Shown: positions 51,085-59,936 of the stretch, one piece after another | Layout of the letters: each line of letters starts with the position of its first letter | How positions within the stretch are numbered: the first letter of the stretch is position 1 | Source of the DNA: Sphingobium_A sp965228065 | Lineage (GTDB): Bacteria; Pseudomonadota; Alphaproteobacteria; Sphingomonadales; Sphingomonadaceae | Length of the DNA: 64,000 bases | Reading direction: 5' to 3' | Assembly (NCBI GenBank): GCA_965228065.1 | Contig: OZ245788.1 | Location: 3,286,001 to 3,350,000, forward strand | Program-made: the position numbers and the translations under genes | Notes under the pieces: generated by a model | Seen by the model: the letters and a program-made list of their open reading frames with translations, nothing else | Databases searched by the model: none | What the model was told of the DNA's origin: nothing

Positions 51085-51804
51085 ATGACCGGCAAGGTGG
51101 TCGCGATCACCGGCGGCTCGAGCGGGATCGGCCGAGCCATCGCGCGCGAGTTTGCGCCGCTCGGCGCGAAGCTCGTCTTGAACGCACTCGCCGATGAAGA
51201 ACTCGACGGCATCCGTGCAGAGTTTGGCGGTGAGGTCGCGATTGTGCCTGGCGATATCGCGGATGCCAGCACGAGCGAGAACTTGCTTCGAAGCGCAGTC
51301 GATCGGTTTGGTCGGATTGACGTGCTGGTCAATAATGCCGGCGTTTTCCGTCACGGGCCGATCGCGACTGTCGACATGGACGAACTCGATCGAATGATTG
51401 CGATCAACTTCGGCGCAGTGGTGCGCACCAGCTATCTTTTCGCTCGTGCCATGGTGGCGCAGGGCAATGGGCACATCGTCAACATTTCAAGCATCAGCGC
51501 GACGCTAACGACGCCGGGTTGTGGGGTCTATGGCGGCACCAAACGAGCCGTCGAGGCATTCAGCGATGCGTTGCGAATCGAATTGGCTGGCACAGGTGTT
51601 CGCGTCGGCATCGTCGCCCCGGGAACGACCGACACCGACCTCTTCGACAGGGCACCTGGCCAAGGACGGGCCGCGAGCGCGAATGCCGCCGTGCGCAAGC
51701 TGGACCCTGTCGACCTGGCTCAAGCGGTGCGCTTCATGCTCGAGCGCCCCGAGCACGCCAATCTTGCCCAGCTCCGGCTCTACTCGGCCGACCAGCGGCA
51801 TTAG
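51085..51804 (+). CDS. Short-chain dehydrogenase/reductase (SDR)
   Basis: A 239-residue SDR: TGGSSGIGRAIA near residue 8, NNAG in VLVNNAGVFRHG, and catalytic Tyr/Lys in YGGTK, with Ser in ISSISAT. It resembles classical cytoplasmic SDRs of the YdfG/sepiapterin type. It may oxidise the alcohol made by the P450. ATG at 51085 follows GGGGG; the gene is 13 bp after the P450. Its stop overlaps the stop of the convergent nitronate-monooxygenase-like gene by 4 bp. Confidence 0.82.
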   Translation: MTGKVVAITGGSSGIGRAIAREFAPLGAKLVLNALADEELDGIRAEFGGEVAIVPGDIADASTSENLLRSAVDRFGRIDVLVNNAGVFRHGPIATVDMDELDRMIAINFGAVVRTSYLFARAMVAQGNGHIVNISSISATLTTPGCGVYGGTKRAVEAFSDALRIELAGTGVRVGIVAPGTTDTDLFDRAPGQGRAASANAAVRKLDPVDLAQAVRFMLERPEHANLAQLRLYSADQRH

Positions 51805-52769
51805 CTGACGGGTACGAACGGCGGCATTTCGCAGGCTGCCTGATACTCCGCAACGAGACATTCGATGACCGCGGCGACGGGTTCGACCGCGGTGATTGAT
51901 GCGATGCCGTGGCCCGCGCTCCAGAGGTCATGCCATGGGCGCTTTCCTGGTGGAAGATGGCTGTAGTCTCCCCGCGCAGGCGAGCATGGAAGGTTGGCCG
52001 GGTCGAGCCCCGCAGCGCATAGCGACGCAGTGAGCCAACTCGCTCCCACACCGTTAATTGCGCTTGAAAAAACCAAGTCGTCCGCCCGTCCGGCGACGAT
52101 CATCGCCTTGTAGCGTTCGTCGGCGTTGGCTTCGGTGGTGGCGATGAAGCGCGTGCCGAGATATGCGAGATCGGCACCGAGCAGCTGGGCTGCCCGGATG
52201 CCGCTGCCGGTCGAGATGGCTCCGCCGAGCAGGATCGTGCCGTTGAATATCGCTCTGATCTGCGAAACGAGCGCGAAGGGACTGATTGTCCCGGCATGGC
52301 CTCCACCCCCGGCGGCGATACAGGTGATCCCGTCGACCTTTGCTTGGATCGCCTTGTCCGCGAAACGCTGGCTGGTCACGTCATGAAAGATCCGCCCACC
52401 CCAATCATGCACCTGCTTGGCGAGTTCGGTCGGATCGCCGCGGGCCGAAATGACGATGTCGACGCCGTAGCGCCGATACAGATCGAGCTCGCGTCTGATC
52501 TCGTCCGGCGGAGTAGATCCGGAAAGATTGATGGCGAGCGGACCGATATGCGCCTTCGGCATTTCATCGCGATGGCGGTCCAGCGCTGACCGGATCGCGC
52601 GCAGCCACTGTTCGAACTGCTCGAAGCTCGCTGCATTGTGGCGCGGGAGCCCGGCCATGATCCCGGCCTTGCACGCTGCGGTGACCAGGGCGGGACCGGA
52701 TACGCCGATCATCGGTGCGCAAACCGCCGGCAAACGGATCGATCGGCTGATGTCGAGCGGTACGGTCAT
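51801..52769 (-). CDS. Nitronate monooxygenase (2-nitropropane dioxygenase)-like flavoprotein
   Basis: A 322-residue TIM-barrel FMN protein: APMIGVSGPALVTAACKAGIMAGLP at the start, HDVTSQRFADKAIQAKVDGITCIAAGGGGHAG for phosphate and His, and ILLGGAISTGSGIRAAQLLGADLAYLGTRF. It matches class I NMO or enoyl reductase/FabK-like NPD family. Substrates can be alkyl nitronates or other small oxidisable compounds, so the role in this cluster is open. The gene may begin at the ATG at 52769, which lacks a ribosome site, or at a TTG at 52799 that overlaps the upstream hydroxylase stop. Confidence 0.8.
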   Translation of the reverse strand: MTVPLDISRSIRLPAVCAPMIGVSGPALVTAACKAGIMAGLPRHNAASFEQFEQWLRAIRSALDRHRDEMPKAHIGPLAINLSGSTPPDEIRRELDLYRRYGVDIVISARGDPTELAKQVHDWGGRIFHDVTSQRFADKAIQAKVDGITCIAAGGGGHAGTISPFALVSQIRAIFNGTILLGGAISTGSGIRAAQLLGADLAYLGTRFIATTEANADERYKAMIVAGRADDLVFSSAINGVGASWLTASLCAAGLDPANLPCSPARGDYSHLPPGKRPWHDLWSAGHGIASITAVEPVAAVIECLVAEYQAACEMPPFVPVS

Positions 52770-52795
52770 TCGTTGGCGCACGTCGGCGGCATGTT

Positions 52796-54403
52796 TCAAA
52801 AACCGGCGACTATAGCGATCACGCGCACCGCTTCCGCACGGTCAGGTGCTGCGTCGCTCCGCCAACAGACATGCGCGTCAGGCCGAACCAGCACCAGTGC
52901 GCGTTCGTAGAGGTCCGCGATGTGGCGGGATTCGATATCGACCAGCTTCAGGTCGAGACCGCGATCCTTCGCAGCGCCGATTACCCCTTCGACATCGACC
53001 GTTCGGTCGAAGCGCAACAGGATATAGCCGTCCCCGAACAGGTCGATCGTCGATCGCCCGTCCTCAAGCCAAGCGTGCGGCGCGCGATGGCCGGGGCGGG
53101 CGGTCTGGCGGTAGGTTTCGGCGGGATCGGGTGGCTTCGACGTGCCATCCGGTACGATCAGCGGCGAGCCTTCATATCGATAGCCGAGCGCGACACCGGT
53201 CGAGGTCCATTCCTGCTGCAGCGCTGCGCTCATCTCCGTGCCGATCCGCGCGCGGGCTTTGTCGCCCGCCGCGCCCGATAGGAGGACGCCACTGAAATCG
53301 GCGGCCGCGATCCAGTTCGTGAAGTTTTCCGTAGAAATTGAGCTGTTGCGGATCGCCACCGGACGGCGCTCCGCTTCGTAGGCGTCGAGGATGCCGGCCC
53401 CGCCTCCACCGCTCAGCACGGCATGGAGCATCCAGCCGAGCGCGAACGCGTCGCCGATTCCAGTGTTGAGGCCGTGACCGCCCGTCGGTGAGGTGGTGTG
53501 AGCCGCGTCGCCGGCGAGAAACACGTTGCCGACGCGATATTGCGCTGCCGTGCACTGGCTGCGGCGCCAGGGGAGCACGCGAAGGACCTCGAAGGGAATG
53601 GCCGGACCGAAGGCACGCCGGATATCGAGCGTGATATCGTGGACTGCGGGATCCAGCTTCGCTTCATTGCCGACGAGCGTGAAGCGCCACAATTGATGCC
53701 CATCGACTGAGGTCAGGTTGGCCCAGGTTCCGTCCTCGTCGATGAACATGTAGCGGTTGCGGATGCCGAACTGGCTGTCGCCAAGTTCCGCGCGGAGCAT
53801 TGCGCTGACGGAGTAGCTGAGCATGCGGCCCGGAAAATCGATGCCGAGGCTGCGGCGGACAAGGCTTCCAGCGCCATCACATGCAACCAGATAGCGGCCG
53901 CGCACGGTATGCGCGGTTCCGTTGCCGACATCCGTCACCTCGATGCTGACGCCCGACGCGTCCTGCTCCAGGCGTTCGAACCGGTGCCCATAAAGCAGTT
54001 CGACGTGGCCGGTGGCCATCGCCGCTTTGGCGAGGATCGGATCGAACAGGAACTGCGGACATTTGCGCAGCATCTCGACCGCGCCGGCCGGTCGTACGCG
54101 ATCGCTGGTCGCTGGACGAGGGTCGATGCCGATGAGGAGTCCATCGAGCGTTGTGCAATACAGCGTGTCGAGATTGACGTCGTTTGGAAAACCGCAGCGG
54201 GCAACTGCATCTGCGATGCCCCAGAAGCGACAGATTTCCATTGTCCGCTCGTTCAGCGTCCCGGCCTTGGCCAGCAACTCGAATCCGGTGCCGATCTCTC
54301 GCTCTACGACAATGCTGCGGATACCCCGCCGTCCGAGATCGAGCGCGGTGGCGAGCCCGACCGGGCCGCCGCCGATGATCAGTACTGGTGCGTCGGTCGC
54401 CAT
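52796..54403 (-). CDS. FAD-dependent aromatic hydroxylase, MhpA-like
   Basis: A 535-residue class A flavoprotein monooxygenase with FAD motifs VLIIGGGPVGLATALDLG, VACDGAGSLVRRSLG, and NVFLAGDAAHTTSPTGGHGLNTGIGDAFALGWM, and a C-terminal thioredoxin-like domain (HAWLEDGRSTIDLFGDGYILL). It resembles 3-HPP/2,4-dichlorophenol-type hydroxylases. It would supply a catechol to the MhpB-like dioxygenase at 62037. ATG at 54403 follows GGGAAG. A palindrome CGTCCCC-AAAA-GGGGACG lies 72-89 bp upstream. Confidence 0.85.
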   Translation of the reverse strand: MATDAPVLIIGGGPVGLATALDLGRRGIRSIVVEREIGTGFELLAKAGTLNERTMEICRFWGIADAVARCGFPNDVNLDTLYCTTLDGLLIGIDPRPATSDRVRPAGAVEMLRKCPQFLFDPILAKAAMATGHVELLYGHRFERLEQDASGVSIEVTDVGNGTAHTVRGRYLVACDGAGSLVRRSLGIDFPGRMLSYSVSAMLRAELGDSQFGIRNRYMFIDEDGTWANLTSVDGHQLWRFTLVGNEAKLDPAVHDITLDIRRAFGPAIPFEVLRVLPWRRSQCTAAQYRVGNVFLAGDAAHTTSPTGGHGLNTGIGDAFALGWMLHAVLSGGGGAGILDAYEAERRPVAIRNSSISTENFTNWIAAADFSGVLLSGAAGDKARARIGTEMSAALQQEWTSTGVALGYRYEGSPLIVPDGTSKPPDPAETYRQTARPGHRAPHAWLEDGRSTIDLFGDGYILLRFDRTVDVEGVIGAAKDRGLDLKLVDIESRHIADLYERALVLVRPDAHVCWRSDAAPDRAEAVRVIAIVAGF

Positions 54404-54474
54404 GGTTGCGCTTCCCAGATGTGTGACGCGATGGGCGCCCCTGCGGCGATGACGCTGAGCCCTCCATCTCGCAA

Positions 54475-54492
54475 CGTCCCCAAAAGGGGACG
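54475..54492. promoter_or_regulatory. Palindrome upstream of the flavin hydroxylase
   Basis: CGTCCCCAAAAGGGGACG is a perfect inverted repeat with 7-bp arms and a 4-base centre, located between the hydroxylase start (54403) and the MFS stop (54544). A related CCCC-TCGA-GGGGACG lies at 55949-55963. It may be an operator or a hairpin terminator after the MFS gene; a T-run is absent. Confidence 0.4.
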
Positions 54493-54543
54493 AGGATTCA
54501 TCGCTTGATGTTTGGTTGGCGACTGCATCAGCGGCTATCCGCG

Positions 54544-55785
54544 TCAGTCCAGATACGATCCGTCCGCTTCGTGCAGCGGCAGCCGCGATGTCAAAGCGAG
54601 GACGGTGAGCTGGAGAAGCGCAGAGATCAGCAGCGCTTCCCTTACGCCACACCGGTCCGCCAGCACGCCGATCAGCCAACTGCCGGCGGCAATGCCGCCA
54701 AACGCGGCCATCTGGTAGATCGCCAAGATCCGGGCCAGCGCCCAGCGTGGCGAATTGAGCTGAACCGTGACATTCATCATCGAAAGCGCAACGACCCAAC
54801 CAGCGCCATTGAGAGTCAGGGCTGCAATTGTAACAGGAAATGAGTGGCTGATCGCGACGCCCAGTGTGCCAAGTGCGAACAACAGGGCAAATAGTCGTGA
54901 CAAGCGCTCTGAGGTGAAGCGAGCGCGCAATCGCTTGATCGACATGCCGCCCGCGACGGCGCCGATGCCAAACGCGCCGAGCAGCAATCCATAAGTCATC
55001 GCGTCGCCATCCATCTGGTGGCGCGCGATCAGCGGTAGCAATGCTTGCACACCACTAGCCGTAAAACCGAACAGTGCAGCCCGCGGGAGGACGACCCGTA
55101 CCACTGGCGTTGCCGCGACGTAGCGGGCGCCCGTTGCGACTGCCGACAGCAGCGGTTCCGGCGGCAATGCGGCGGGGACACGCTCGCGCCGCCATCGGGC
55201 GAGTGCCAGTAGCATTCCGATATTGCTCACGGCGTTGGCGACGAATGCAGCAGCAGCCCCGCCCGCCGCGACGATCAGGCCTCCTACGGCTGGCCCGGCA
55301 CTGCGCGCGATGTTGAATCCAACGCTGTTGAGTGTGATCGCGCTCGTCAGCGCTGAACGTGGCACCATCTCGCTTACCCCGGCCTGCCACGCCGGCGTCT
55401 TCAGGGCCGTGCCGCACCCGATAAGAAAGGTAAAGCCAAGCAACGACCAAGGGCGAAGCCCGTCAGCCCAGGCGATCACGGCCAGCCAGAGCGACGCGAA
55501 CATGATGAAGCTCTGGGATGCCAGCATTACCTTGCGTCGGTCGAAGCGGTCGGCGATTGCGCCGGCCCACGGCGCCATCAGCATCAGCGGCAAGGCCGTA
55601 CTGGCTTGCACAAGCGTCACCATTTGCTCGGATGAGGTGAGTGTACTCATCAGCCAGGACGCGCCCACCAGTTGCACAAGGCCGCCCAAGTTCGAGATCA
55701 GGTTTGCCGCCCAGATTTCGCGAAAGGCCCGGGACACGAGTGGTGACGCGGCAATCGAACCAGCGCCCGATGTCTCATCGCTCAT
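54544..55785 (-). CDS. MFS transporter, EntS-like
   Basis: A 413-residue, 12-helix MFS protein of the MFS_3/EntS-like group: REIWAANLISNLGGLVQLVGASWLM at the N-terminus, loop 2-3 motif AIADRFDRRKVM, and RSALTSAITLNSVGFNIARSAGPAVGG in the middle. This group mostly exports siderophores, antibiotics or toxic intermediates, so it may protect against catechols or move the substrate. It is read towards the hydroxylase at 54403 and starts near a 292-bp divergent gap shared with the Baeyer-Villiger gene. Confidence 0.8.
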   Translation of the reverse strand: MSDETSGAGSIAASPLVSRAFREIWAANLISNLGGLVQLVGASWLMSTLTSSEQMVTLVQASTALPLMLMAPWAGAIADRFDRRKVMLASQSFIMFASLWLAVIAWADGLRPWSLLGFTFLIGCGTALKTPAWQAGVSEMVPRSALTSAITLNSVGFNIARSAGPAVGGLIVAAGGAAAAFVANAVSNIGMLLALARWRRERVPAALPPEPLLSAVATGARYVAATPVVRVVLPRAALFGFTASGVQALLPLIARHQMDGDAMTYGLLLGAFGIGAVAGGMSIKRLRARFTSERLSRLFALLFALGTLGVAISHSFPVTIAALTLNGAGWVVALSMMNVTVQLNSPRWALARILAIYQMAAFGGIAAGSWLIGVLADRCGVREALLISALLQLTVLALTSRLPLHEADGSYLD

Positions 55786-56077
55786 GCCATGGCCGCTCCC
55801 GTTGGGTGGAACGGAGTCAGGTCGACGGGAGTGGCGATTGGGGGCGAGCGAGGGAGAATCGTTTCCGGTGCGGGGCGCATGGCTGAGGAGGGCGCTGAAT
55901 TGACCACAGTCCGCAAGCGTGTGGAGGTTCGACGATCAGATGCAATTCCCCCTCGAGGGGACGCGGATGCGCGATCGCATGAAGCTATGGCAGCTCCTTC
56001 CACAATGCCGGTGCCGCACCCAACCCTTGGGCCCTAGATGTCGTTGCGGGCGCAGATGAGGCGTTTCAGGATAGAAT
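55786..56077. promoter_or_regulatory. Divergent intergenic region with CCCC-TCGA-GGGG palindrome
   Basis: A 292-bp gap between divergent MFS and Baeyer-Villiger genes. The only clear element is CCCCTCGAGGGG (55949-55960), extended to GGGGACG at its right end, which resembles the palindrome at 54475-54492. Small open frames here have no ribosome sites. I find no convincing -35/-10 pair. Confidence 0.35.
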
Positions 56078-57679
56078 ATGAACAGCTCAGTTATTCACGA
56101 TGTCGTAGTGGTTGGTGCCGGTTTTGCCGGCCTTTACGCTGTGCACAAATTGCGCGGCCATGGATTTTCCGTTCAAGCTTTCGAGCGTGGCGAGGACGTC
56201 GGCGGCACCTGGTACTGGAATCGATATCCGGGTGCGCGCTGCGATATCGAGAGCATGGAATATTCCTACAGCTTCTCCGAAGAGCTGCAGCAGGGATGGG
56301 AATGGACGGAGAAATTCGCCGGTCAGCCGGAGATTCTCGCCTATCTGCGTCACGTCGCCGATCGGTTTGATCTCCGTCGAAGCTATCGGTTCGGTATCTC
56401 GGTGGTCTCGGCGATCTACGACGATGACAACAAACGCTGGTCGGTGGTGCTTGACGATGGCTCATCATGCACGACGCGCTACCTGGTGCTGGCAGTCGGC
56501 TGCTTGTCCAATGCGATGAAGCCGCAGATTGAGGGGATGGCGCGGTTCGGAGGCAGGATCCTTCATACGGGTAATTGGCCGCATGAAGGCGTCGAGTTTA
56601 CCGGTCAGCGAGTGGGCATCGTCGGCACGGGGTCGTCAGGCGTGCAGGCCATTCCGATGATTGCGCAGCAGGCCGCGGATTTGACCGTGTTCCAACGCAC
56701 CGCGACCTACACGGTGCCTGCCCGTAATGCTCCGCTCGATCCTGGCGAAGTCCGGCGCGTGAAATCAAACTATGCGGATTTCCGGAGACGCAATCGGCGG
56801 ATGATTGGCGCCCGCGGCGCGGATCGCCTGCAACGCAATCCCAAGTCCGTCTTCGAAGCGACACCGGGTGAGCGTCACAAAGCCTTCCTCTCGCGATGGG
56901 CAGAAGGCGGCATGGGTATACAGGCAACCTATCACGATCTTCGAACCGATCTTGAGGCCAACGCGATCGTCGCCGATTTCGTGCGCGACCAGATTCGCGC
57001 GATTGTCGAGGATCCTGGGACAGCGGAGTTGCTCTGTCCGAAGCAACCGCTGGGGTGCAAGCGGATGTGCATCGACACCAATTACTATGCGACTTTCAAT
57101 CTGCCGCATGTCCATTTGGTTGACGCGAAAGCCAATCCGATCTCGCAATTCACGGCCAGTGGGCTGGTCGCGGGCAGTACCGAATATGCGCTGGACAGCC
57201 TCGTGTTCGCCACCGGTTTCGACGCAATGACCGGGTCGTTGTTGGCGATCGACATCCGCGGCCGCGACGGGCTGTCGTTGCGCGATGCATGGGCGGCAGG
57301 TCCACGAACTTATCTGGGCGTTGGAACGGTGGGTTTTCCGAACATGTTCGTGCTCGTTGGGCCGGGTAGTCCTTCGGTACTCGCCAACGTCGTGATTGCC
57401 GCCGAACAGCATGTCGAATGGGTTACCGATCTGATCGTCCATCTCGACCAGCGCGGTGCCAAGGCGATCGAGCCGCAGCAGCAGGCACAGGACGAGTGGG
57501 TCAATCACGTCAACGCCGTGGCCGAGGGCACGCTCTACACCAGCTGTGACTCCTGGTATCTGGGTGCCAACGTACCCGGCAAGGCGCGCGTCTTTATGCC
57601 GCTCTTCGGCTTCCCGGCATATGAGGCGAAATGTAACGCAGTGGCGGCCGAAGGTTATGCCGGCTTCGACATTGGCTGA
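56078..57679 (+). CDS. Baeyer-Villiger monooxygenase, flavin-containing
   Basis: A 533-residue class B flavoprotein. Two Rossmann loops (GAGFAG at 13-18, GTGSSG at 183-188) flank the diagnostic BVMO fingerprint FGGRILHTGNWP (157-168, FxGxxxHxxxWP). The layout matches cyclohexanone/phenylacetone monooxygenases, which insert oxygen next to a ketone using NADPH and O2, giving a lactone or ester. In this cluster, P450 plus SDR could make the ketone and hydrolases open the product. It converges with LysR at 57701. Confidence 0.88.
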   Translation: MNSSVIHDVVVVGAGFAGLYAVHKLRGHGFSVQAFERGEDVGGTWYWNRYPGARCDIESMEYSYSFSEELQQGWEWTEKFAGQPEILAYLRHVADRFDLRRSYRFGISVVSAIYDDDNKRWSVVLDDGSSCTTRYLVLAVGCLSNAMKPQIEGMARFGGRILHTGNWPHEGVEFTGQRVGIVGTGSSGVQAIPMIAQQAADLTVFQRTATYTVPARNAPLDPGEVRRVKSNYADFRRRNRRMIGARGADRLQRNPKSVFEATPGERHKAFLSRWAEGGMGIQATYHDLRTDLEANAIVADFVRDQIRAIVEDPGTAELLCPKQPLGCKRMCIDTNYYATFNLPHVHLVDAKANPISQFTASGLVAGSTEYALDSLVFATGFDAMTGSLLAIDIRGRDGLSLRDAWAAGPRTYLGVGTVGFPNMFVLVGPGSPSVLANVVIAAEQHVEWVTDLIVHLDQRGAKAIEPQQQAQDEWVNHVNAVAEGTLYTSCDSWYLGANVPGKARVFMPLFGFPAYEAKCNAVAAEGYAGFDIG

Positions 57680-57700
57680 CCGACATGGCGCAATGCTTGC

Positions 57701-58633
57701 TCATGCCTTGATCATCGTGCCCGCCCAAATGCCGTTCTCGACCAGGTCTGCCGCGATCCGCGAGAACGTCTCGCCCACGATGCGGGCGGCGGGCATGATC
57801 GGTCGATCGGCGGGATAGGCGATAAGGACTCGCCGGGTCGGCACCGGGTCGATCAGCGGCGCGGCCGTCAGCTCGCCCGCGCGAAGCCGCGCATGAATCG
57901 GCGCGAGCGGCAGAATCGTGAGTCCGAAGCCATCGCGAACCAGATCGATCATTGCGGTGAGCGAGTCTGCCTCGATCGATGGCGCGAGCCGAATGCCGGC
58001 CCGACTGGCGCAAGCATCGAGAATGGTGCGCAAACCATGAGCAGGACTTGGCAGCACCATTGACTCGTCGGCAAGCGAACCGAACGATCTCGGGCGGTCC
58101 AGGCCGAGATCGCGGTCGGGGCCGGCCACCAGCAACAGCATTTCTTCGAGCACCGGCCGCGTCCGTATCAGCCCGCTGCCTTGTGCATCATAGGCGACGC
58201 AGCAATCGAGCTCGCCGCGCTTGAGCCATTCCATGAGATGACCCGAAAATCCGGAGGTGAAGCAGAGTGACAGGCGTGGATGCGCCTCGCGGATCGCTCG
58301 CACAAGCGGAAGTGTAGCAACTTCAGCGACCGTCGGCGTCACACCGATGCGAACTCGCCCGAGGAAAGATGTAGCGCCCTCGGCGGCGATTTGGCGGATC
58401 GTGTCGAGCCGAGCAAGAATCTCGTTGGCCGGGGTGAGTATGCTGTGACCGAGTTCGGTCAGCATCATGCCCCGGCCATGACGGATGAACAGCGGTGCGC
58501 CGAGTTCCGCTTCGATAAGGCGAATCTGACGGCTCAGCGCTGGCTGGGCAATTCCCAGTCGTTCGGCAGCACGGCTGAGGCTGCCGAGTTCGGCGACATG
58601 AATGAGTGTCTTGAGCTGGGCGATGTCCATCAT
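57701..58633 (-). CDS. LysR-family transcription regulator
   Basis: A 310-residue LysR regulator with helix-turn-helix MDIAQLKTLIHVAELGSLSRAAERLGIAQPALSRQIRLIEAELGAPLFIRHGRGM and an effector domain from about residue 92 (VRIGVTPTVAEVATLPLVRAI). It has two adjacent ATGs at 58633 and 58630. It is divergent from the acyl-CoA dehydrogenase at 58764, with a perfect palindrome 15-33 bp upstream of its start; it probably controls the 58764-61902 operon and perhaps the mhp-like genes. Confidence 0.86.
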   Translation of the reverse strand: MMDIAQLKTLIHVAELGSLSRAAERLGIAQPALSRQIRLIEAELGAPLFIRHGRGMMLTELGHSILTPANEILARLDTIRQIAAEGATSFLGRVRIGVTPTVAEVATLPLVRAIREAHPRLSLCFTSGFSGHLMEWLKRGELDCCVAYDAQGSGLIRTRPVLEEMLLLVAGPDRDLGLDRPRSFGSLADESMVLPSPAHGLRTILDACASRAGIRLAPSIEADSLTAMIDLVRDGFGLTILPLAPIHARLRAGELTAAPLIDPVPTRRVLIAYPADRPIMPAARIVGETFSRIAADLVENGIWAGTMIKA

Positions 58634-58647
58634 CCAAGCATACGAAC

Positions 58648-58666
58648 CTATACAATTGTTGTATAG
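58648..58666. promoter_or_regulatory. Perfect LysR-type palindrome
   Basis: CTATACAATTGTTGTATAG has 8-bp arms CTATACAA/TTGTATAG around TTG, and contains the T-N11-A core of LysR boxes. It lies between LysR (start 58633) and the acyl-CoA dehydrogenase operon (58764), the standard place for a LysR recognition site. Confidence 0.65.
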
Positions 58667-58763
58667 CTCTTTGGCTAAATGGCTATTCGTTCGGCATGCC
58701 TTCCCCAGCTATCGCAGGCAAACATATCGCCGGCGTGGCTGCTGGCGGACCGGAGGATAGAAC

Positions 58764-59936
58764 ATGGCGTTAGCAAGCCTTCAAGGAACCGATTATCCCG
58801 AAATGCGCGAAAGCGTCGCGCGGCTATGCGCAGCTTTCCCTGACGAATATTGGCGCAAGCTTGACCGGGAGATGGCCTATCCTGCCGAATTCGTGAATGC
58901 GCTCAGCGAAGCCGGCTATCTCGCAGCGCTCATTCCGGAAGAATTTGGTGGCTCGGGTCTTCCCTTGTCCGCGGCGGCGGCGATTCTGGAGGAAGTGCAG
59001 AGAGCTGGTTGCAACGGTTCGGCATGCCACGCGCAAATGTACATCATGGGCGCACTTCTGCGCCATGGGAGTGAAGCGCAGAAGCAGAAATATCTGCCCC
59101 GGATCGCCAGCGGCGACCTTCGGCTCCAGGCATTCGGCGTCACCGAGCCGACCAGCGGGACGGATACCGGCGCGTTGAAGACGGTCGCGGTGCGCAAGGG
59201 CGACCGCTACGTTGTCAATGGCCAGAAGATCTGGACGTCGCGAGCGGAGTTTTCTGACCTGATGCTGCTGCTCGCGCGGACCACCCCGCGCGATCAGGTC
59301 ACTCGCGGTATCGATGGTTTGTCGATCTTCATCCTCGACATGAACGAAGCGCGCGCCGCCGGCGGACTTACCATTCGCCCCATCCGAACGATGATGAACC
59401 ATTCGACGACAGAGGTTTTTTTCGACGATGTCGAAGTGCCGGCGGAGAATTTGATCGGCGAGGAGGGCAAGGGATTCCGATACATCCTGTCGGGGATGAA
59501 CGCGGAGCGCATCCTGATTGGCGCAGAGTGCGTCGGCGACGCGAAATGGTTCATCGAACGTTCCCGCCGCTACGCCAATGAGCGGCACCTTTTCGGCCGT
59601 CCGATCGGGCAGAATCAGGGCGTCCAGTTCCCGATCGCCAAGGCCTATGCCCAGATGCGCGCGGCGGAGCTGATGGTCTCACATGCGGCCGAACTGTTCG
59701 AGGCGGGTGAGCAATGCGGCGAACAGGCCAACATGGCCAAGATGCTGGCGGCCGACGCATCGTGGGCAGCAGCCGAAGCGGCGGTGCAGACCCATGGCGG
59801 CTTTGGTTTCGCCGAGGAGTATGATGTCGAGCGCAAGTTCCGCGAGACCCGACTCTATCAAGTCGCGCCCATTTCGACCAACATGATCCTCAGCTATCTC
59901 TCCGAACATGTCCTTGGCCTGCCGAGGTCCTACTGA
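58764..59936 (+). CDS. Acyl-CoA dehydrogenase
   Basis: A 390-residue acyl-CoA dehydrogenase: AFGVTEPTSGTDTGALKTVAVRKGD, VVNGQKIWTSRAEFSDLMLLLART, RIRT/RTMMNHSTTEVFFDDVEVP, and THGGFGFAEEYDVERKFRETRLYQVAP near the C-terminus. In many family members a catalytic Glu follows the Tyr; here the equivalent appears to be Gln366, so the base may lie elsewhere, as in the isovaleryl-CoA/long-chain branch. GGAGGATA precedes the ATG. The stop overlaps the CoA-transferase start. Confidence 0.85.
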   Translation: MALASLQGTDYPEMRESVARLCAAFPDEYWRKLDREMAYPAEFVNALSEAGYLAALIPEEFGGSGLPLSAAAAILEEVQRAGCNGSACHAQMYIMGALLRHGSEAQKQKYLPRIASGDLRLQAFGVTEPTSGTDTGALKTVAVRKGDRYVVNGQKIWTSRAEFSDLMLLLARTTPRDQVTRGIDGLSIFILDMNEARAAGGLTIRPIRTMMNHSTTEVFFDDVEVPAENLIGEEGKGFRYILSGMNAERILIGAECVGDAKWFIERSRRYANERHLFGRPIGQNQGVQFPIAKAYAQMRAAELMVSHAAELFEAGEQCGEQANMAKMLAADASWAAAEAAVQTHGGFGFAEEYDVERKFRETRLYQVAPISTNMILSYLSEHVLGLPRSY

